Assembly (NCBI GenBank): GCA_035546535.1
Contig: DASZWQ010000074.1
Coordinates: 1 to 55,930 of the forward strand
From: Pirellulales bacterium
GTDB lineage: Bacteria > Planctomycetota > Planctomycetia > Pirellulales > JACPPG01
Length of the DNA stretch: 55,930 nt
Reading direction: 5' to 3'
The notes beneath the pieces are model-generated. The model searched no databases. It was not told the DNA's origin and saw only the letters and a program-made list of their open reading frames with translations. Below, one piece after another: positions 26,054 to 35,245 of the stretch (positions are counted from its first letter, which is position 1; each line of letters begins with the position of its first letter). The translations under genes were made by a program, and so were the position numbers.

Positions 26054-29000
26054 TTAGGTTTGCTGAGCCACGCCCGATTCAGCGAGCGCCGGCTTGGAAT
26101 GCGCCAGTTCTTCGCGGTTCATCCACAGCACGATGGGGGTGGCAATGTAGATCGTGCTGTAAGACCCGGCCACGACGCCTACCACCAGCGCGAAGGCAAA
26201 GCCATGGATGCCTTCACCACCCACGATGTACAGGATCAACACGACGATAAACACCGTTAACGACGTGAGAATCGTCCGGCTGAGGGTTTGATTGATCGCG
26301 GCATTCGCTAACTGGACGGAGATGAGCGGGCTCTTACCGCGCATCTCGCGAATGCGGTCGAAGATCACGATCGTGTCGTTCAGCGAGTAGCCGATAATCG
26401 TCAAGAAGGCGGCAATGATCGGCAGGCTGATCTTGAAGGGCTCGATCAACAAGAATTCCAACCCCGGAATCCGTGCTAACCAGGTGCTGAGGGCCAAGGC
26501 GCCCAGGGTGACTAGCACGTCGTGTACGACCGCGATGACCCCGGCCACGCCGAACATGACCTGCGAAAACCGGAACCAGATGTAGGCCAGGATCAGCACC
26601 AGGCTGGCGAACATCGCCACGGCGGCCTGCTGCTGGGTGGCCGCGGCGACCGCGGCGCCAATATTGCTCGACGCCGGGAAATAGGGTTGCTCCGACAGTT
26701 CGTTGTTGACGTGCGTAAGCAGCGTGCGGGCAGCGTCGGCCGGCAGCGTGGTGCGCACGTGCCACTTCTCGAAACTGGCGTCGCTGCCAGGCTCGTATCC
26801 GGGGGTGTCAAGCGAGAAGATCGCGTTCTTCGCGCCGGCTTCCGTTGCCACCGCCTTTTGCAACAAGTCGAGCAGCCGGTCGTGACTGATCGGTATCGAA
26901 GACGTGATATCCGCTTCCGATCCGCCGGCAAATCGCGTCGAGGCTAAGGCCGGTTCAACGGCCGTCGCCGTGCCCGTTGCCGCCGGCAGAGCAGGGCCCG
27001 TGGCTTTCGCAGGGGTCTCGGCCGCGGCTGCCGTATCCGCCGGCGTGGCCGCCTTGGCCGGTTGTTCCTCGGCCTTCGTCGCTGATAGGGCGTCTTCCTT
27101 GGGCGGGGCGGCGGCGGGTTCGCTCTTGGCCGCCTCCGTCTCAGGGGGCTCTTGGGTAGCGGCGTCCTGTGCCGTCACGTCGGCCATTGCCAGTAGCAAC
27201 TCGTCGCCGCCGCGGATGCGATGCTGCGCGCCGTTTCCTCCCTCGGGCGTTGCCTTCGCCGGAGCTGTCGTCTCGGCCGGTGTCGTTTCAGCGGCGGGCG
27301 CCGCCTTCTTGTCGGCCGGCGCTGCATTGGCGGCAGCAGGAATCGCGTCCAGCCTGGCGACTTCAATATGATTGACGACGAGTTTTCCCTTGAAGATTTC
27401 GCTCAGCTTGGCTTCGACGTCCTCGATCTTGGGATTCGACGTGTTGATCACGAAGCGCTTGCCCGGCGTTTCGTGTGCAATTCGCACGTCTTGTACGGTG
27501 GCATCCGGCAATTCGTCGCGGACGTTGTCGATCTGGTCGCGTACCTCGGCGATGTCGATCGGTTCGTCGAACAACGTCTGCACCGAGACGCCGCCGGTGA
27601 AATCGATGTCCAAGAGTCCCTTGCCGCGCTGCACGACGCCCACCATGCCGATGGCGATAATCATCAAGGAAATGGCGATGGCGATCCGGCGTTTGCCAAT
27701 GAAGTCGAAGTTCGGATTGCTGAGGATGTGCAGCATCTTCAGGTCCTTGATGAAGCGCGTCTTCTCGGCAATGTCGAAGAATACGCGCGACACGAAGATC
27801 GCCGTGAAAAGGTTCATCACGATGCCCAGGATCAAAGTGACGGCGAAGCCTTTCACCTGGTCGGTTCCCATGATGTACAGCACGACGGCGGAAATCAGCG
27901 TGGTAACATTGGCATCGATGATCGTGGTCGTAGCCTTTTCAAAGCCGTTGCGAATGGCCATCCGCAAGGTGGCCCCGCGCGTTAGCTCCTCGCGCATGCG
28001 CTCGTAAATCAGCACGTTCGCATCGACGGCCATACCGACCGTTAGGGCGAGACCGGCCAGGCCGGAAAGAGTAAATGCCGCGTTGAACATGATCATGAAG
28101 GCCACGATCAACAGCACGTTCAACAACAGCGCGATATTCGCCACCACGCCCGCGAAGCGATAGTAGATGACCATGAAAATGATCACGGCCGTCGTGGCCA
28201 CGAGCATCGAGTAGACGCCCTTTTGAATCGTGTCGGCTCCGAGCGTGGCCCCGGTGAGCAGGCTGCTGCTGGGCTCTTTGCGCAAAGCGGTGGGCAGGCT
28301 GCCGGCGGTCAGCACGCTGGCCAGGTCTTCGGTTTCGGCCGTCGTGAAGTTGCCGTTGATTTCGCCGCTCTCGAAGATCGGCTCGTTGATTTGTGGCGCG
28401 GAATAAAGATATCCGTCGAGAAGGATCGCCAGATGACGGTGAAAACCCTGTACGCCCTCGGGCAGGTTGTCGCTGGTCAAGCGGCCGAAGAGCTTCGAGC
28501 CGGTCGAATCGAATCGGAAGTCCACCTTCGGCCCGCGCATGCCGACGCCGGCGGCGGCGCTGCGCAGGTACTGGCCGGTAACGTTCTGCGGATCGATGGC
28601 CACGAGCACTTCCAGGTCGCCCTTGTCGGTCTTGCGCGAGATAAAACCGGAACGGGGATCGGAAAAGTAGCTGTCCTCCTTGCGATGCACCGGTACCCAC
28701 TTGGCCACAAGCTCGCTCGAGCCGTCGCTGTTTTCGGTCACCAGCGGCTTGGTTGCGGGGTCCAACTGCTTGGCCAGCTCGATCAAGTTGGCGTGATCGC
28801 GCTCGTTGGCCGTGATGCGGAATTCCAACATGCCGGTCGAGCTGATTTTGTTCTTGATGCGCTCCAGCTCATCTTCTTCAGCCTTGGGAATGATGATTTC
28901 GATCTGGTTGATGCCGTAAGGGCGAATCGTGACTTCGCGGACCCCGCCGGGATTGACGCGCTTGGTGACGGCCTGCACCAACTTTTCCATGTCGACGCTG

Positions 29001-29251
29001 GTGCCGGGTTCCTTGACCTGCTCGTCGACTTCATAGACCAGGATCGACCCGCCCGACAGATCGATGCCGAGCTTCGGCGGCCAGCCGTACCAGGTGACCG
29101 CCAAGGCGGCAAACGTGGAAAACAATACGGTTGCAATACGCCATGCCTGCTCCGGCATGCGTACGGCTTTGCTGATGTAATGTCCCAGCACGAGTGGCAC
29201 CAGGAACACGCCCAACAGCACCAACAACAGTTCGATGTTGTCCGAGTTCAT
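26054..29251 (-). CDS. secDF: Fused SecD-SecF protein translocase subunit
   Basis: The 1065-residue protein fuses SecD and SecF, which together help the Sec channel pull exported proteins across using proton motive force. It has two helices before the SecD part (about 6-28 and 37-55) and GIDLSGGSILVYEV as the SecD start. SecD landmarks include TLSGLAGLALTVGMAVDANVLI-type helices. The SecF part starts at DIDFTGGVSVQTLF and ends with LSRTILTSLTVFIVVLILY. Between the two SecF periplasmic segments lies a long insertion rich in Ala, Pro, Glu and Thr, about 120 residues without homology that I can see. ATG 29251 has GAAGGA about 10 nt upstream. Next genes upstream are yajC and tgt. Confidence 0.9.
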   Translation of the reverse strand: MNSDNIELLLVLLGVFLVPLVLGHYISKAVRMPEQAWRIATVLFSTFAALAVTWYGWPPKLGIDLSGGSILVYEVDEQVKEPGTSVDMEKLVQAVTKRVNPGGVREVTIRPYGINQIEIIIPKAEEDELERIKNKISSTGMLEFRITANERDHANLIELAKQLDPATKPLVTENSDGSSELVAKWVPVHRKEDSYFSDPRSGFISRKTDKGDLEVLVAIDPQNVTGQYLRSAAAGVGMRGPKVDFRFDSTGSKLFGRLTSDNLPEGVQGFHRHLAILLDGYLYSAPQINEPIFESGEINGNFTTAETEDLASVLTAGSLPTALRKEPSSSLLTGATLGADTIQKGVYSMLVATTAVIIFMVIYYRFAGVVANIALLLNVLLIVAFMIMFNAAFTLSGLAGLALTVGMAVDANVLIYERMREELTRGATLRMAIRNGFEKATTTIIDANVTTLISAVVLYIMGTDQVKGFAVTLILGIVMNLFTAIFVSRVFFDIAEKTRFIKDLKMLHILSNPNFDFIGKRRIAIAISLMIIAIGMVGVVQRGKGLLDIDFTGGVSVQTLFDEPIDIAEVRDQIDNVRDELPDATVQDVRIAHETPGKRFVINTSNPKIEDVEAKLSEIFKGKLVVNHIEVARLDAIPAAANAAPADKKAAPAAETTPAETTAPAKATPEGGNGAQHRIRGGDELLLAMADVTAQDAATQEPPETEAAKSEPAAAPPKEDALSATKAEEQPAKAATPADTAAAAETPAKATGPALPAATGTATAVEPALASTRFAGGSEADITSSIPISHDRLLDLLQKAVATEAGAKNAIFSLDTPGYEPGSDASFEKWHVRTTLPADAARTLLTHVNNELSEQPYFPASSNIGAAVAAATQQQAAVAMFASLVLILAYIWFRFSQVMFGVAGVIAVVHDVLVTLGALALSTWLARIPGLEFLLIEPFKISLPIIAAFLTIIGYSLNDTIVIFDRIREMRGKSPLISVQLANAAINQTLSRTILTSLTVFIVVLILYIVGGEGIHGFAFALVVGVVAGSYSTIYIATPIVLWMNREELAHSKPALAESGVAQQT

Positions 29252-29297
29252 ATCGCAAAATCCTTCAAGGGTCCGACCTTCAAGGTCCCAGTTTGAT

Positions 29298-29669
29298 TCA
29301 CCCCGCCGCGCCACTCTCCGCGCTGCCGGCCGGCTCGTCGACGATGACGCGTGCCACGCTGGCGCGGGTCACGCGCAGCTTCGTGTTCGACGATTCGTCG
29401 ACGCGCACCGTAACCTCGTCGGCATCGGGGCGGATGTTCGTCACCACGCCAAAAATACCGCTCGTCAAGAGAACGTGATCGTTCTTCTTGAGATTCGTAA
29501 GCATCGCTTGCCGTTCGGCCTGCTCGCGCCGTTGCGGTCGCTGCACGATCAAAAAGTACAGCACGACCATGAATAGCACGGGCATCAACATGAACACGGG
29601 GGACGGGCCCTGCGGATTCGCAGCCCCCTCGGCCAGCACGGTCCATTCGCCCACACGCAACCAAGTCAC
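29298..29669 (-). CDS. yajC: YajC preprotein translocase accessory subunit
   Basis: The 123-residue protein has the YajC layout: a short N-terminus, one membrane helix (VFMLMPVLFMVVLYFLIV), the conserved RPQRREQAERQAMLTNLKKN, and a beta-rich domain with DHVLLTSGIFGVV. It forms part of the SecDF-YajC complex. GTG 29669 is preferred because AGAGG stands 7 nt upstream. It is followed after 46 bases by secDF, so the pair is an operon, and tgt lies upstream on the same strand, the usual tgt-yajC-secDF order. Confidence 0.9.
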   Translation of the reverse strand: MTWLRVGEWTVLAEGAANPQGPSPVFMLMPVLFMVVLYFLIVQRPQRREQAERQAMLTNLKKNDHVLLTSGIFGVVTNIRPDADEVTVRVDESSNTKLRVTRASVARVIVDEPAGSAESGAAG

Positions 29670-29939
29670 GATAGAACCTCTGCACAAAGAAACACGCCGT
29701 GAGGGCTCACGCGCTGGATCACAGCTCGCGAGACCGAGCCCATGATTCCGCCGCCCATGATTCCGCCATGGTATGGCACAGGCGCCTACGACTTACAGGC
29801 ACCGCTCCATGTTCGCGCCGCTGCGCGCCCTGGCGACAGAAGCAGCCCGATGCCTCGGGGCCGGGCCACGCACATTCCGCGACTAACGCGCCGTATCATA
29901 AAGCTAAGCGCCACAACGGGCAAGGGGATCATTGGGAGG

Positions 29940-31073
29940 CTAATCCGCTGCTTCCATCGCGCCGCGCCAGCCTGCCATTTTCGCCGCGCGAAACGCCGCA
30001 AAACGATCCTCGGCGATCGCCGCGCGAGCGTCAGCGAGCAGCCGCTGGTAATAGGTCAGGTTGTGGATCGATAGCAACATCGGCCCGAGCATCTCGCGCG
30101 CCATGAACAGATGCCGCAGATAACCACGGCTATGCCGGCAGGCGGGGCAGGGGCAGACCTCCTCGATCGGTCGACGATCGTCAGCCAGTGACAAATTGCG
30201 CAGTCGTAGCCCGCCCCCGTCCGTAAAGGCCATGGCGTTACGCCCATTTCGCGTGGGCATGACGCAGTCAAAGAGGTCGATTCCACGACCAATGGCCTCG
30301 AGCAGATCGACCGGCGTGCCGACTCCCATCAAGTATCGTGGCCGATCGTGCGGCAGGGCCGGCACCGTCACGTCCAGCACGGCGTACATTTCGGCCGGCG
30401 TCTCGCCAACGCTTAATCCACCGACGGCGTACCCGGGAAAGTCAATCGCTGCCAGCGCCTCGGCGCAGGAGATACGCATTTTCGGATCGAGCCCCCCTTG
30501 CACGATGCCGAAGAGGGCCTGGTCCGCCCGTCGTGCCGTAGCGCGGCACCGCTCGGCCCAGCGAATGGTGCGCTGCATGGCGTCGAGCACCACGTTGCGC
30601 TCGGCCGGCAGCGGCACGACGTGATCGAGTACCATCGCCACGTCGCTGCCGAGCGATTCTTGAATGGCTATGGCGCGCTCGGGAGATAGTTCCAGCAGGC
30701 GTCCGTCGATGTGCGAGCGGAAGACGGCCCCGGCTTCGCTGACCTTGGTCATCTGCGCGAGACTGAAGAGTTGAAATCCGCCGCTGTCGGTCAGGATCGG
30801 TCCCGACCACCCCGAGAAGCCGTGCAGGCCACCGAGCGACTCGACCAAATGTTCGCCGGGGCGGAGCGCCAGGTGATAAGTGTTGGCCAATATCATCTGC
30901 GCGCCCGTGGCGCGCAGCTGTTCGACGGTAACCCCCTTGACCGTCCCTTGCGTGCCGACCGGCATGAAGGCCGGCATGTCGACCGGCCCGTGCGGTGTAT
31001 GAAAAATGCTGCGGCGCGCCGCGCTCGTGCGATCCTGGTGCAGAAGCTCAAAGCGAAATGCGCTGGCGGTCAT
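29940..31073 (-). CDS. tgt: tRNA-guanine transglycosylase
   Basis: The 377-residue enzyme swaps guanine for preQ1 in tRNA wobble positions, the key step of queuosine formation. Visible hallmarks are [13 protein letters not shown], the conserved Asp in [62 protein letters not shown] with the nucleophilic Asp, and the zinc site [17 protein letters not shown] followed by MLLSIHNL. The length is normal. It begins the tgt-yajC-secDF group, 270 bases ahead of yajC, and follows the alpha-CTD/TPR gene with a repeat in the intergenic gap. Confidence 0.93.
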   Translation of the reverse strand: MTASAFRFELLHQDRTSAARRSIFHTPHGPVDMPAFMPVGTQGTVKGVTVEQLRATGAQMILANTYHLALRPGEHLVESLGGLHGFSGWSGPILTDSGGFQLFSLAQMTKVSEAGAVFRSHIDGRLLELSPERAIAIQESLGSDVAMVLDHVVPLPAERNVVLDAMQRTIRWAERCRATARRADQALFGIVQGGLDPKMRISCAEALAAIDFPGYAVGGLSVGETPAEMYAVLDVTVPALPHDRPRYLMGVGTPVDLLEAIGRGIDLFDCVMPTRNGRNAMAFTDGGGLRLRNLSLADDRRPIEEVCPCPACRHSRGYLRHLFMAREMLGPMLLSIHNLTYYQRLLADARAAIAEDRFAAFRAAKMAGWRGAMEAAD

Positions 31074-31120
31074 GAATGCGGGCGCACTTTTCGCGAACAG
31101 CAGGAAGACGTTCAGTAGCT

Positions 31121-31182
31121 CGAAGCGCCAGCGAGGGAGCGCTTCGAGCCAACGGTACGGCAGAACCCTCGCTGGCGCTTCG
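31121..31182. repeat. Perfect 17-bp inverted repeat with 28-nt loop
   Basis: CGAAGCGCCAGCGAGGG (31121-31137) is the exact reverse complement of 31166-31182, with a 28-nt loop. It sits between tgt and the alpha-CTD/TPR gene, both on the minus strand. It could be a transcription-linked hairpin or a dispersed repeat. The CCCTCGCTGGCGCTTCGGG core is of a type I recall in Pirellulales intergenic DNA, a memory-based remark. No long T run follows it on either strand. Confidence 0.7.
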
Positions 31183-31218
31183 GGCCAGTATGCGGCCGGT
31201 CAGGTTGCGGTCCGGCGC

Positions 31219-32544
31219 TCAGTCGCCGCGGAGCTTCAGACCGTGGCCGGTCAGCTTTTCGCGAACTTCGTTGAGACTGGTCACGCCGAAATTCTTGCAC
31301 TCGAGCAATTCGTCGCCAGTGCGACGCACCAACTCGCCGATCGTGCTGATTCCCAGGCGAATCATGCACTTGCGAGCCCGCACCGACAGGTTCAGGTCGG
31401 CGATTGTCTTGTTCAAGAGCGCCTGTTCGTCCGGGCTCATGACTTCGGGCTCGTAGCCGCCGCGCATGGTGTGCTTCTCGGCGGCGAGTTGACCCAGCTC
31501 AAGACCCTTGGAGGCCAGCATTTCCTTGATTTCGATGAGCGAAGTCTCGCCGAAATTCTTGCTGGCGAGCAATTCCTGCTCGCTCGTACGGGCCAGATCG
31601 CCCAGTGTGATGAGCCCCATTTTTTGCAGGCAGTTGCGGCTGCGCACCGACAGTTCGAAGTCGGTAACCGGCATCGTCAACACCTGGCTGAGGCGGTCGC
31701 GACGGCGCTGCGCGTCCTCGTCGTAGAACATATCGCCAGCGGCCTGCGCATCGCGGAAAAAGAGCCGCGCTCGCGGATGGCTAGGATAGCTCTCCAGGAT
31801 GCGCTGGTAGCACTGACGGGCGCGCTCGTATTGCTGGCGGTCCTCATAGAGGATTCCCAGGTTCAACAGCGATCCGATGTGCGCCGGAAACTGCGCCGCG
31901 GAGCGCTGATAGAGCTCCATCGCCGTTTCGTCGTTGCCGCGGCGGTCATTCTCCAGCGCCAGTCCGAACAGGGCGCCCGGATGACGGCTGTCGGCTTCGA
32001 CGGCGCGCTCGTAAAGGGCGACAACCTCGTGCGGGTTGTTGCCCAGGGACGCGATCGTGGCGCCGCGCTGATACAGGTAATCGGCCGTCTGCTCCACGGC
32101 GCCCGAGAGGCGGTCGAGCGTGGCCAGAGCTTCGGCAGGCTGGCCACCGGCACGCTGCGCCTCGGCCTGTGCCAGCGCACAGGCATCGCGGTCGTAGCCG
32201 GCTTTGGCGGCATCTTGGAAGGCTTTCACGGCATCTTCATATTGACCGCGAGCGCTATAGGTCTTGCCCAAGTAGAACTGGGCCAGTGCGCCGCCATCGG
32301 CGCTGCGCAGCATTTCATCGGCCAGGCGATAGCGTCCCAGCAGGAAGTAGCAAACCCCCAGCTTCGTAGCCGCGGCGGGGCTGGTGCTTTGCGCCGATTC
32401 CAATTCGTGTACCGCATCGCGCAACTGCCGGTAGTTGGCAAAGTCGGCCGCGATGGCGTCCTTGATCTGCTGCACTTCGCGCGGACCAAAGAGCGTGCTG
32501 GAAACGACCATATCCTTCAAGTTGGATTCGACACCTAACGACAT
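31219..32544 (-). CDS. TPR protein with two RNA polymerase alpha-CTD-like domains
   Basis: The 441-residue protein has an N-terminal set of TPR repeats (for example LGVCYFLLGRYRLADEMLR and LGILYEDRQQYERARQCYQ). Two C-terminal helix-hairpin-helix domains like the RNA polymerase alpha C-terminal domain follow: LSVRSRNCLQKMGLITLGDL and LSVRARKCMIRLGISTIGEL. Each is followed by an E-L-L-x-x-K-N-F-G-x-(T/S)-S-L-x-E signature. TPR-alphaCTD fusions are known in planctomycetes, but their role is unclear; a regulatory or polymerase-adapter role is plausible. AGGAGG lies at a good distance from ATG 32544. Confidence 0.82.
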   Translation of the reverse strand: MSLGVESNLKDMVVSSTLFGPREVQQIKDAIAADFANYRQLRDAVHELESAQSTSPAAATKLGVCYFLLGRYRLADEMLRSADGGALAQFYLGKTYSARGQYEDAVKAFQDAAKAGYDRDACALAQAEAQRAGGQPAEALATLDRLSGAVEQTADYLYQRGATIASLGNNPHEVVALYERAVEADSRHPGALFGLALENDRRGNDETAMELYQRSAAQFPAHIGSLLNLGILYEDRQQYERARQCYQRILESYPSHPRARLFFRDAQAAGDMFYDEDAQRRRDRLSQVLTMPVTDFELSVRSRNCLQKMGLITLGDLARTSEQELLASKNFGETSLIEIKEMLASKGLELGQLAAEKHTMRGGYEPEVMSPDEQALLNKTIADLNLSVRARKCMIRLGISTIGELVRRTGDELLECKNFGVTSLNEVREKLTGHGLKLRGD

Positions 32545-32745
32545 TACCCAAGCCTCCTGGAAGGCAGTTACAGGATCGCCCTGGGCGCAGAGAAAGACCC
32601 GGGCGGAGCAAAACCATGAAACGCCGTGGCCACGAACATTATTGGTCAACAGCACACCGCGGGTCGGCAAGTCGCCTGGCAGCCCTCATGGCCGCCGCAT
32701 TCCTGCGGCGCGCGCAATCCTCGTGGTGTGTCCGGACGCTTCTAG

Positions 32746-32773
32746 AATATAGCAATTGGCACGCCAGTCGCAA
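32746..32773 (-). promoter_or_regulatory. Candidate promoter in the zwf/TPR divergent gap
   Basis: On the minus strand, TTGCGA (32768-32773) and TATATT (32746-32751) form -35/-10-like boxes with a 16-base spacer. They lie about 200 bases upstream of the TPR gene's start, within the 379-base divergent gap 32545-32923. The rest of that gap shows no recognised feature. Only hexamer similarity supports this. Confidence 0.35.
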
Positions 32774-32923
32774 AGCCGGGCGTGCGGGGCGCCATGTCAT
32801 CGGCCGGCGTTTTCCGGAATAATTGGGCGGCGGGCACCAGATATGGCCTCGCCGCCGCGCGCCATGCGGCCCTCGACCGGGCCCATCTGGCCAGGAATCG
32901 TCTTCGCGAAGGAGCACGCAAGC

Positions 32924-34429
32924 GTGTCAGCAACCTTTGTCATATTCGGTGCTTCCGGCGACCTGACAAGCCGCAAGCTGATCCCATCGCTGTTTCAACT
33001 ACATCGCAAGAAGCGGCTGCCGGCCGACACCCGCATCGTCGGCTTCTCGCGCAGCCCGTTTACCGACGAGGAGTGGCGCTCGCACCTGGCCGAGAGCACG
33101 GCCCACTTCGTCGGCGCGGACTTTCAGCGCGCCTCCTGGGACAGCTTTGCCCAGAACGTCCATTACTATGGCGGCGATCTGGGGCAAGCGAAGGACGTCG
33201 CGGCGCTCGGCACGTATCTCGAGCAGCTCGAAGCCCGACCAGCCACCACGACCGCCGCCAAAACTGCCGCGGGGCCGGGAAGCGATACGAACAACAACCG
33301 GCCACAGCGCATTTACTACCTGGCGACCGCGCCGCACTTCTACGAAACCGCCATCGCGCAGTTGGGCGCTTGCGGCATGGCCGATCAGACGCGCGGCATT
33401 CGCCGCATCGTCATCGAGAAGCCCTTCGGAACCGACCTGGCAACGGCGCGCGAGCTGAACGACGCCGTGCATCGCGTCTTCGCCGAAAACCAGGTGTACC
33501 GCATCGATCACTACCTCGGCAAAGAGACGGTGCAGAATATTTTGGTGTTTCGCTTCGCGAACGCGATCTTCGAGCCGTTGTGGAACCGCAACTTCATCGA
33601 TCACGTGCAGATCACGGCGGCCGAAGAGGTGGTGGTCGGCAGCCGGGCGAGCTATTACGAGACCGCCGGTGTCCTGCGCGATATGTTTCAGAACCACCTG
33701 TTGCAGTTGTTGGCCGTGACCGCGATGGAGGTGCCGGCTCGTTTCGACGCCGATCTTGTGCGCAACGAGAAGGTGAAGGTGTTGCAGTCCGTGCGCCGGC
33801 TCAAGCCCGAGGACGTGGCCGAGGCCACGATTCGCGGCCAGTACGACACTTACCGGGAGGAAAAAGGAGTCGCGCCCGACAGTCAGATCGCCACCTTCGC
33901 CGCGGCACGCTTGCACATCGACAATTGGCGCTGGCAAGGCGTGCCGTTCTACCTCCGCAGCGGGAAGGCCATGAGCTGCCGCACAACGCAGATCGTCATC
34001 CAGTTCCGCGAGCCCCCGCACATGCTCTTTCCGTCGAATCACGGGCAGCCAGCCAATCGACTCGTGATTCACATCCAGCCGGCCGAAGGAATGCAACTGC
34101 AGTTCGAGACCAAGGTGCCCGACGCCGGCATGAAGATGCGCTCGACGAACCTCGAGTACCGCTTCTGCGCCGACTTTCCCAAGGCGATGCCCGAGGCTTA
34201 CGAACGCTTGCTGTTAGATGTGCTCATGGGCGATGCGAGCTTGTTTGCGCGCAGCGACGAGGTGGAGCTCGCCTGGGGCATAATCGACCCGATCCGCGAA
34301 GGCTGGGAGAAGACCGGCGAGCCGGAGGTGGCCATTTACGAAAAAGAGGCGTGGGGACCGGTTGCGAGCACGAAGTGGATGTACCGCGACGGCCGCGAAT
34401 GGCTGGACGTCTGTCCGGTGCTGAAGTGA
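32924..34429 (+). CDS. zwf: Glucose-6-phosphate 1-dehydrogenase
   Basis: The 501-residue enzyme oxidises glucose 6-phosphate with NAD(P)+ at the entry to the oxidative pentose phosphate pathway. Hallmarks are [20 protein letters not shown] (dinucleotide loop), [35 protein letters not shown] (catalytic RIDHYLGKE), [33 protein letters not shown] and [19 protein letters not shown]. Length is normal. The start is GTG 32924 with a strong GAAGGAG 10 nt upstream; an earlier in-frame stretch is not enzyme-like. It converges on glpF with 28 bases between stops. Confidence 0.95.
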   Translation: MSATFVIFGASGDLTSRKLIPSLFQLHRKKRLPADTRIVGFSRSPFTDEEWRSHLAESTAHFVGADFQRASWDSFAQNVHYYGGDLGQAKDVAALGTYLEQLEARPATTTAAKTAAGPGSDTNNNRPQRIYYLATAPHFYETAIAQLGACGMADQTRGIRRIVIEKPFGTDLATARELNDAVHRVFAENQVYRIDHYLGKETVQNILVFRFANAIFEPLWNRNFIDHVQITAAEEVVVGSRASYYETAGVLRDMFQNHLLQLLAVTAMEVPARFDADLVRNEKVKVLQSVRRLKPEDVAEATIRGQYDTYREEKGVAPDSQIATFAAARLHIDNWRWQGVPFYLRSGKAMSCRTTQIVIQFREPPHMLFPSNHGQPANRLVIHIQPAEGMQLQFETKVPDAGMKMRSTNLEYRFCADFPKAMPEAYERLLLDVLMGDASLFARSDEVELAWGIIDPIREGWEKTGEPEVAIYEKEAWGPVASTKWMYRDGREWLDVCPVLK

Positions 34430-34457
34430 GATCCGAGACGCGGGCACCCGGGCGTCG

Positions 34458-35219
34458 TTAGTTCTCTTGTGGATGATGCCGTGCGATGAGGGCCTGGTAA
34501 ATCCAGCCGCCGATAATGCCGCCGGCCAACGGACCAACGATCGGCACCCACCAGAAGCCGTTGCCCCAGCGGAAGACCTCCGGCCCCCAACCAGCCACGG
34601 CCGTGAAGAGGCGCGGTCCGAAATCGCGGGCCGGATTGATGGCATAACCCGCGTTCAGGCCGAAGGTCATGCCGATCAGCACCACGAGTAGTCCGACCGC
34701 GATCGCTCCCTGCACGGGCGCGGGATTGGCGTTCCGTTTGTCGCCGATGGCGAAGACGCAGGCGACCAAGAGCGCCGTACCGACGACCTGGTCGATGAGG
34801 CCGCCGCCGAGCGACAAGTAATCTTGCGGATAGGTGGCCCAAATGCCGGCAGTGCTTTGATCGCGGGTCGTGCCGGCGAAGCTTTCGAGCGCCTCGTGAT
34901 AAACGGCAAAAACGATCGCCGAGGCCACGAAGGCGCCGGCCATCTGCGCCACGCAATAGGGGAGCACTTTGCGCCACGGAAAATCCTGACACACGGCCAC
35001 GGCCAGCGTCACGGCCGGATTCAAATGCGCGCCTGACACGCCGCCGGCGACGAGAATGCCCATCGTCACGGCCAAACCCCAGCCGAGATTGATCGACAGG
35101 TATTCGCCGTGCGATTTTTCGCCCAGCACCACTTGCGCCACCACGGCCACGCCGAAGGTGACCAGGACGAGAGTGCCCAGGAATTCCGCCGCGCATTCGC
35201 GTGCCGTGCCGCGTAGCAT
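34458..35219 (-). CDS. glpF: Aquaglyceroporin / glycerol facilitator
   Basis: The 253-residue protein has six membrane helices and the two half-helix pore motifs of the MIP family: GAHLNPAVTLAVAV and GYAINPARDFGPRL. The Asp after the second NPAR suits glycerol-conducting members rather than water-only aquaporins. It probably admits glycerol and small polyols. ATG 35219 has GGGAGG shortly upstream. It lies 26 bases downstream of glpD on the same strand, so the two are an operon for glycerol uptake and oxidation; a glycerol kinase gene was not found in the window. Confidence 0.88.
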   Translation of the reverse strand: MLRGTARECAAEFLGTLVLVTFGVAVVAQVVLGEKSHGEYLSINLGWGLAVTMGILVAGGVSGAHLNPAVTLAVAVCQDFPWRKVLPYCVAQMAGAFVASAIVFAVYHEALESFAGTTRDQSTAGIWATYPQDYLSLGGGLIDQVVGTALLVACVFAIGDKRNANPAPVQGAIAVGLLVVLIGMTFGLNAGYAINPARDFGPRLFTAVAGWGPEVFRWGNGFWWVPIVGPLAGGIIGGWIYQALIARHHPQEN

Positions 35220-35245
35220 CTGCCGCCCTCCCGCCTGGTTTTCGA

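Noticed and set aside
32782..34461. A 559-codon plus-strand frame over zwf.
   Set aside because: It is a +2 shadow of the real dehydrogenase, with Arg-rich content and no motifs.
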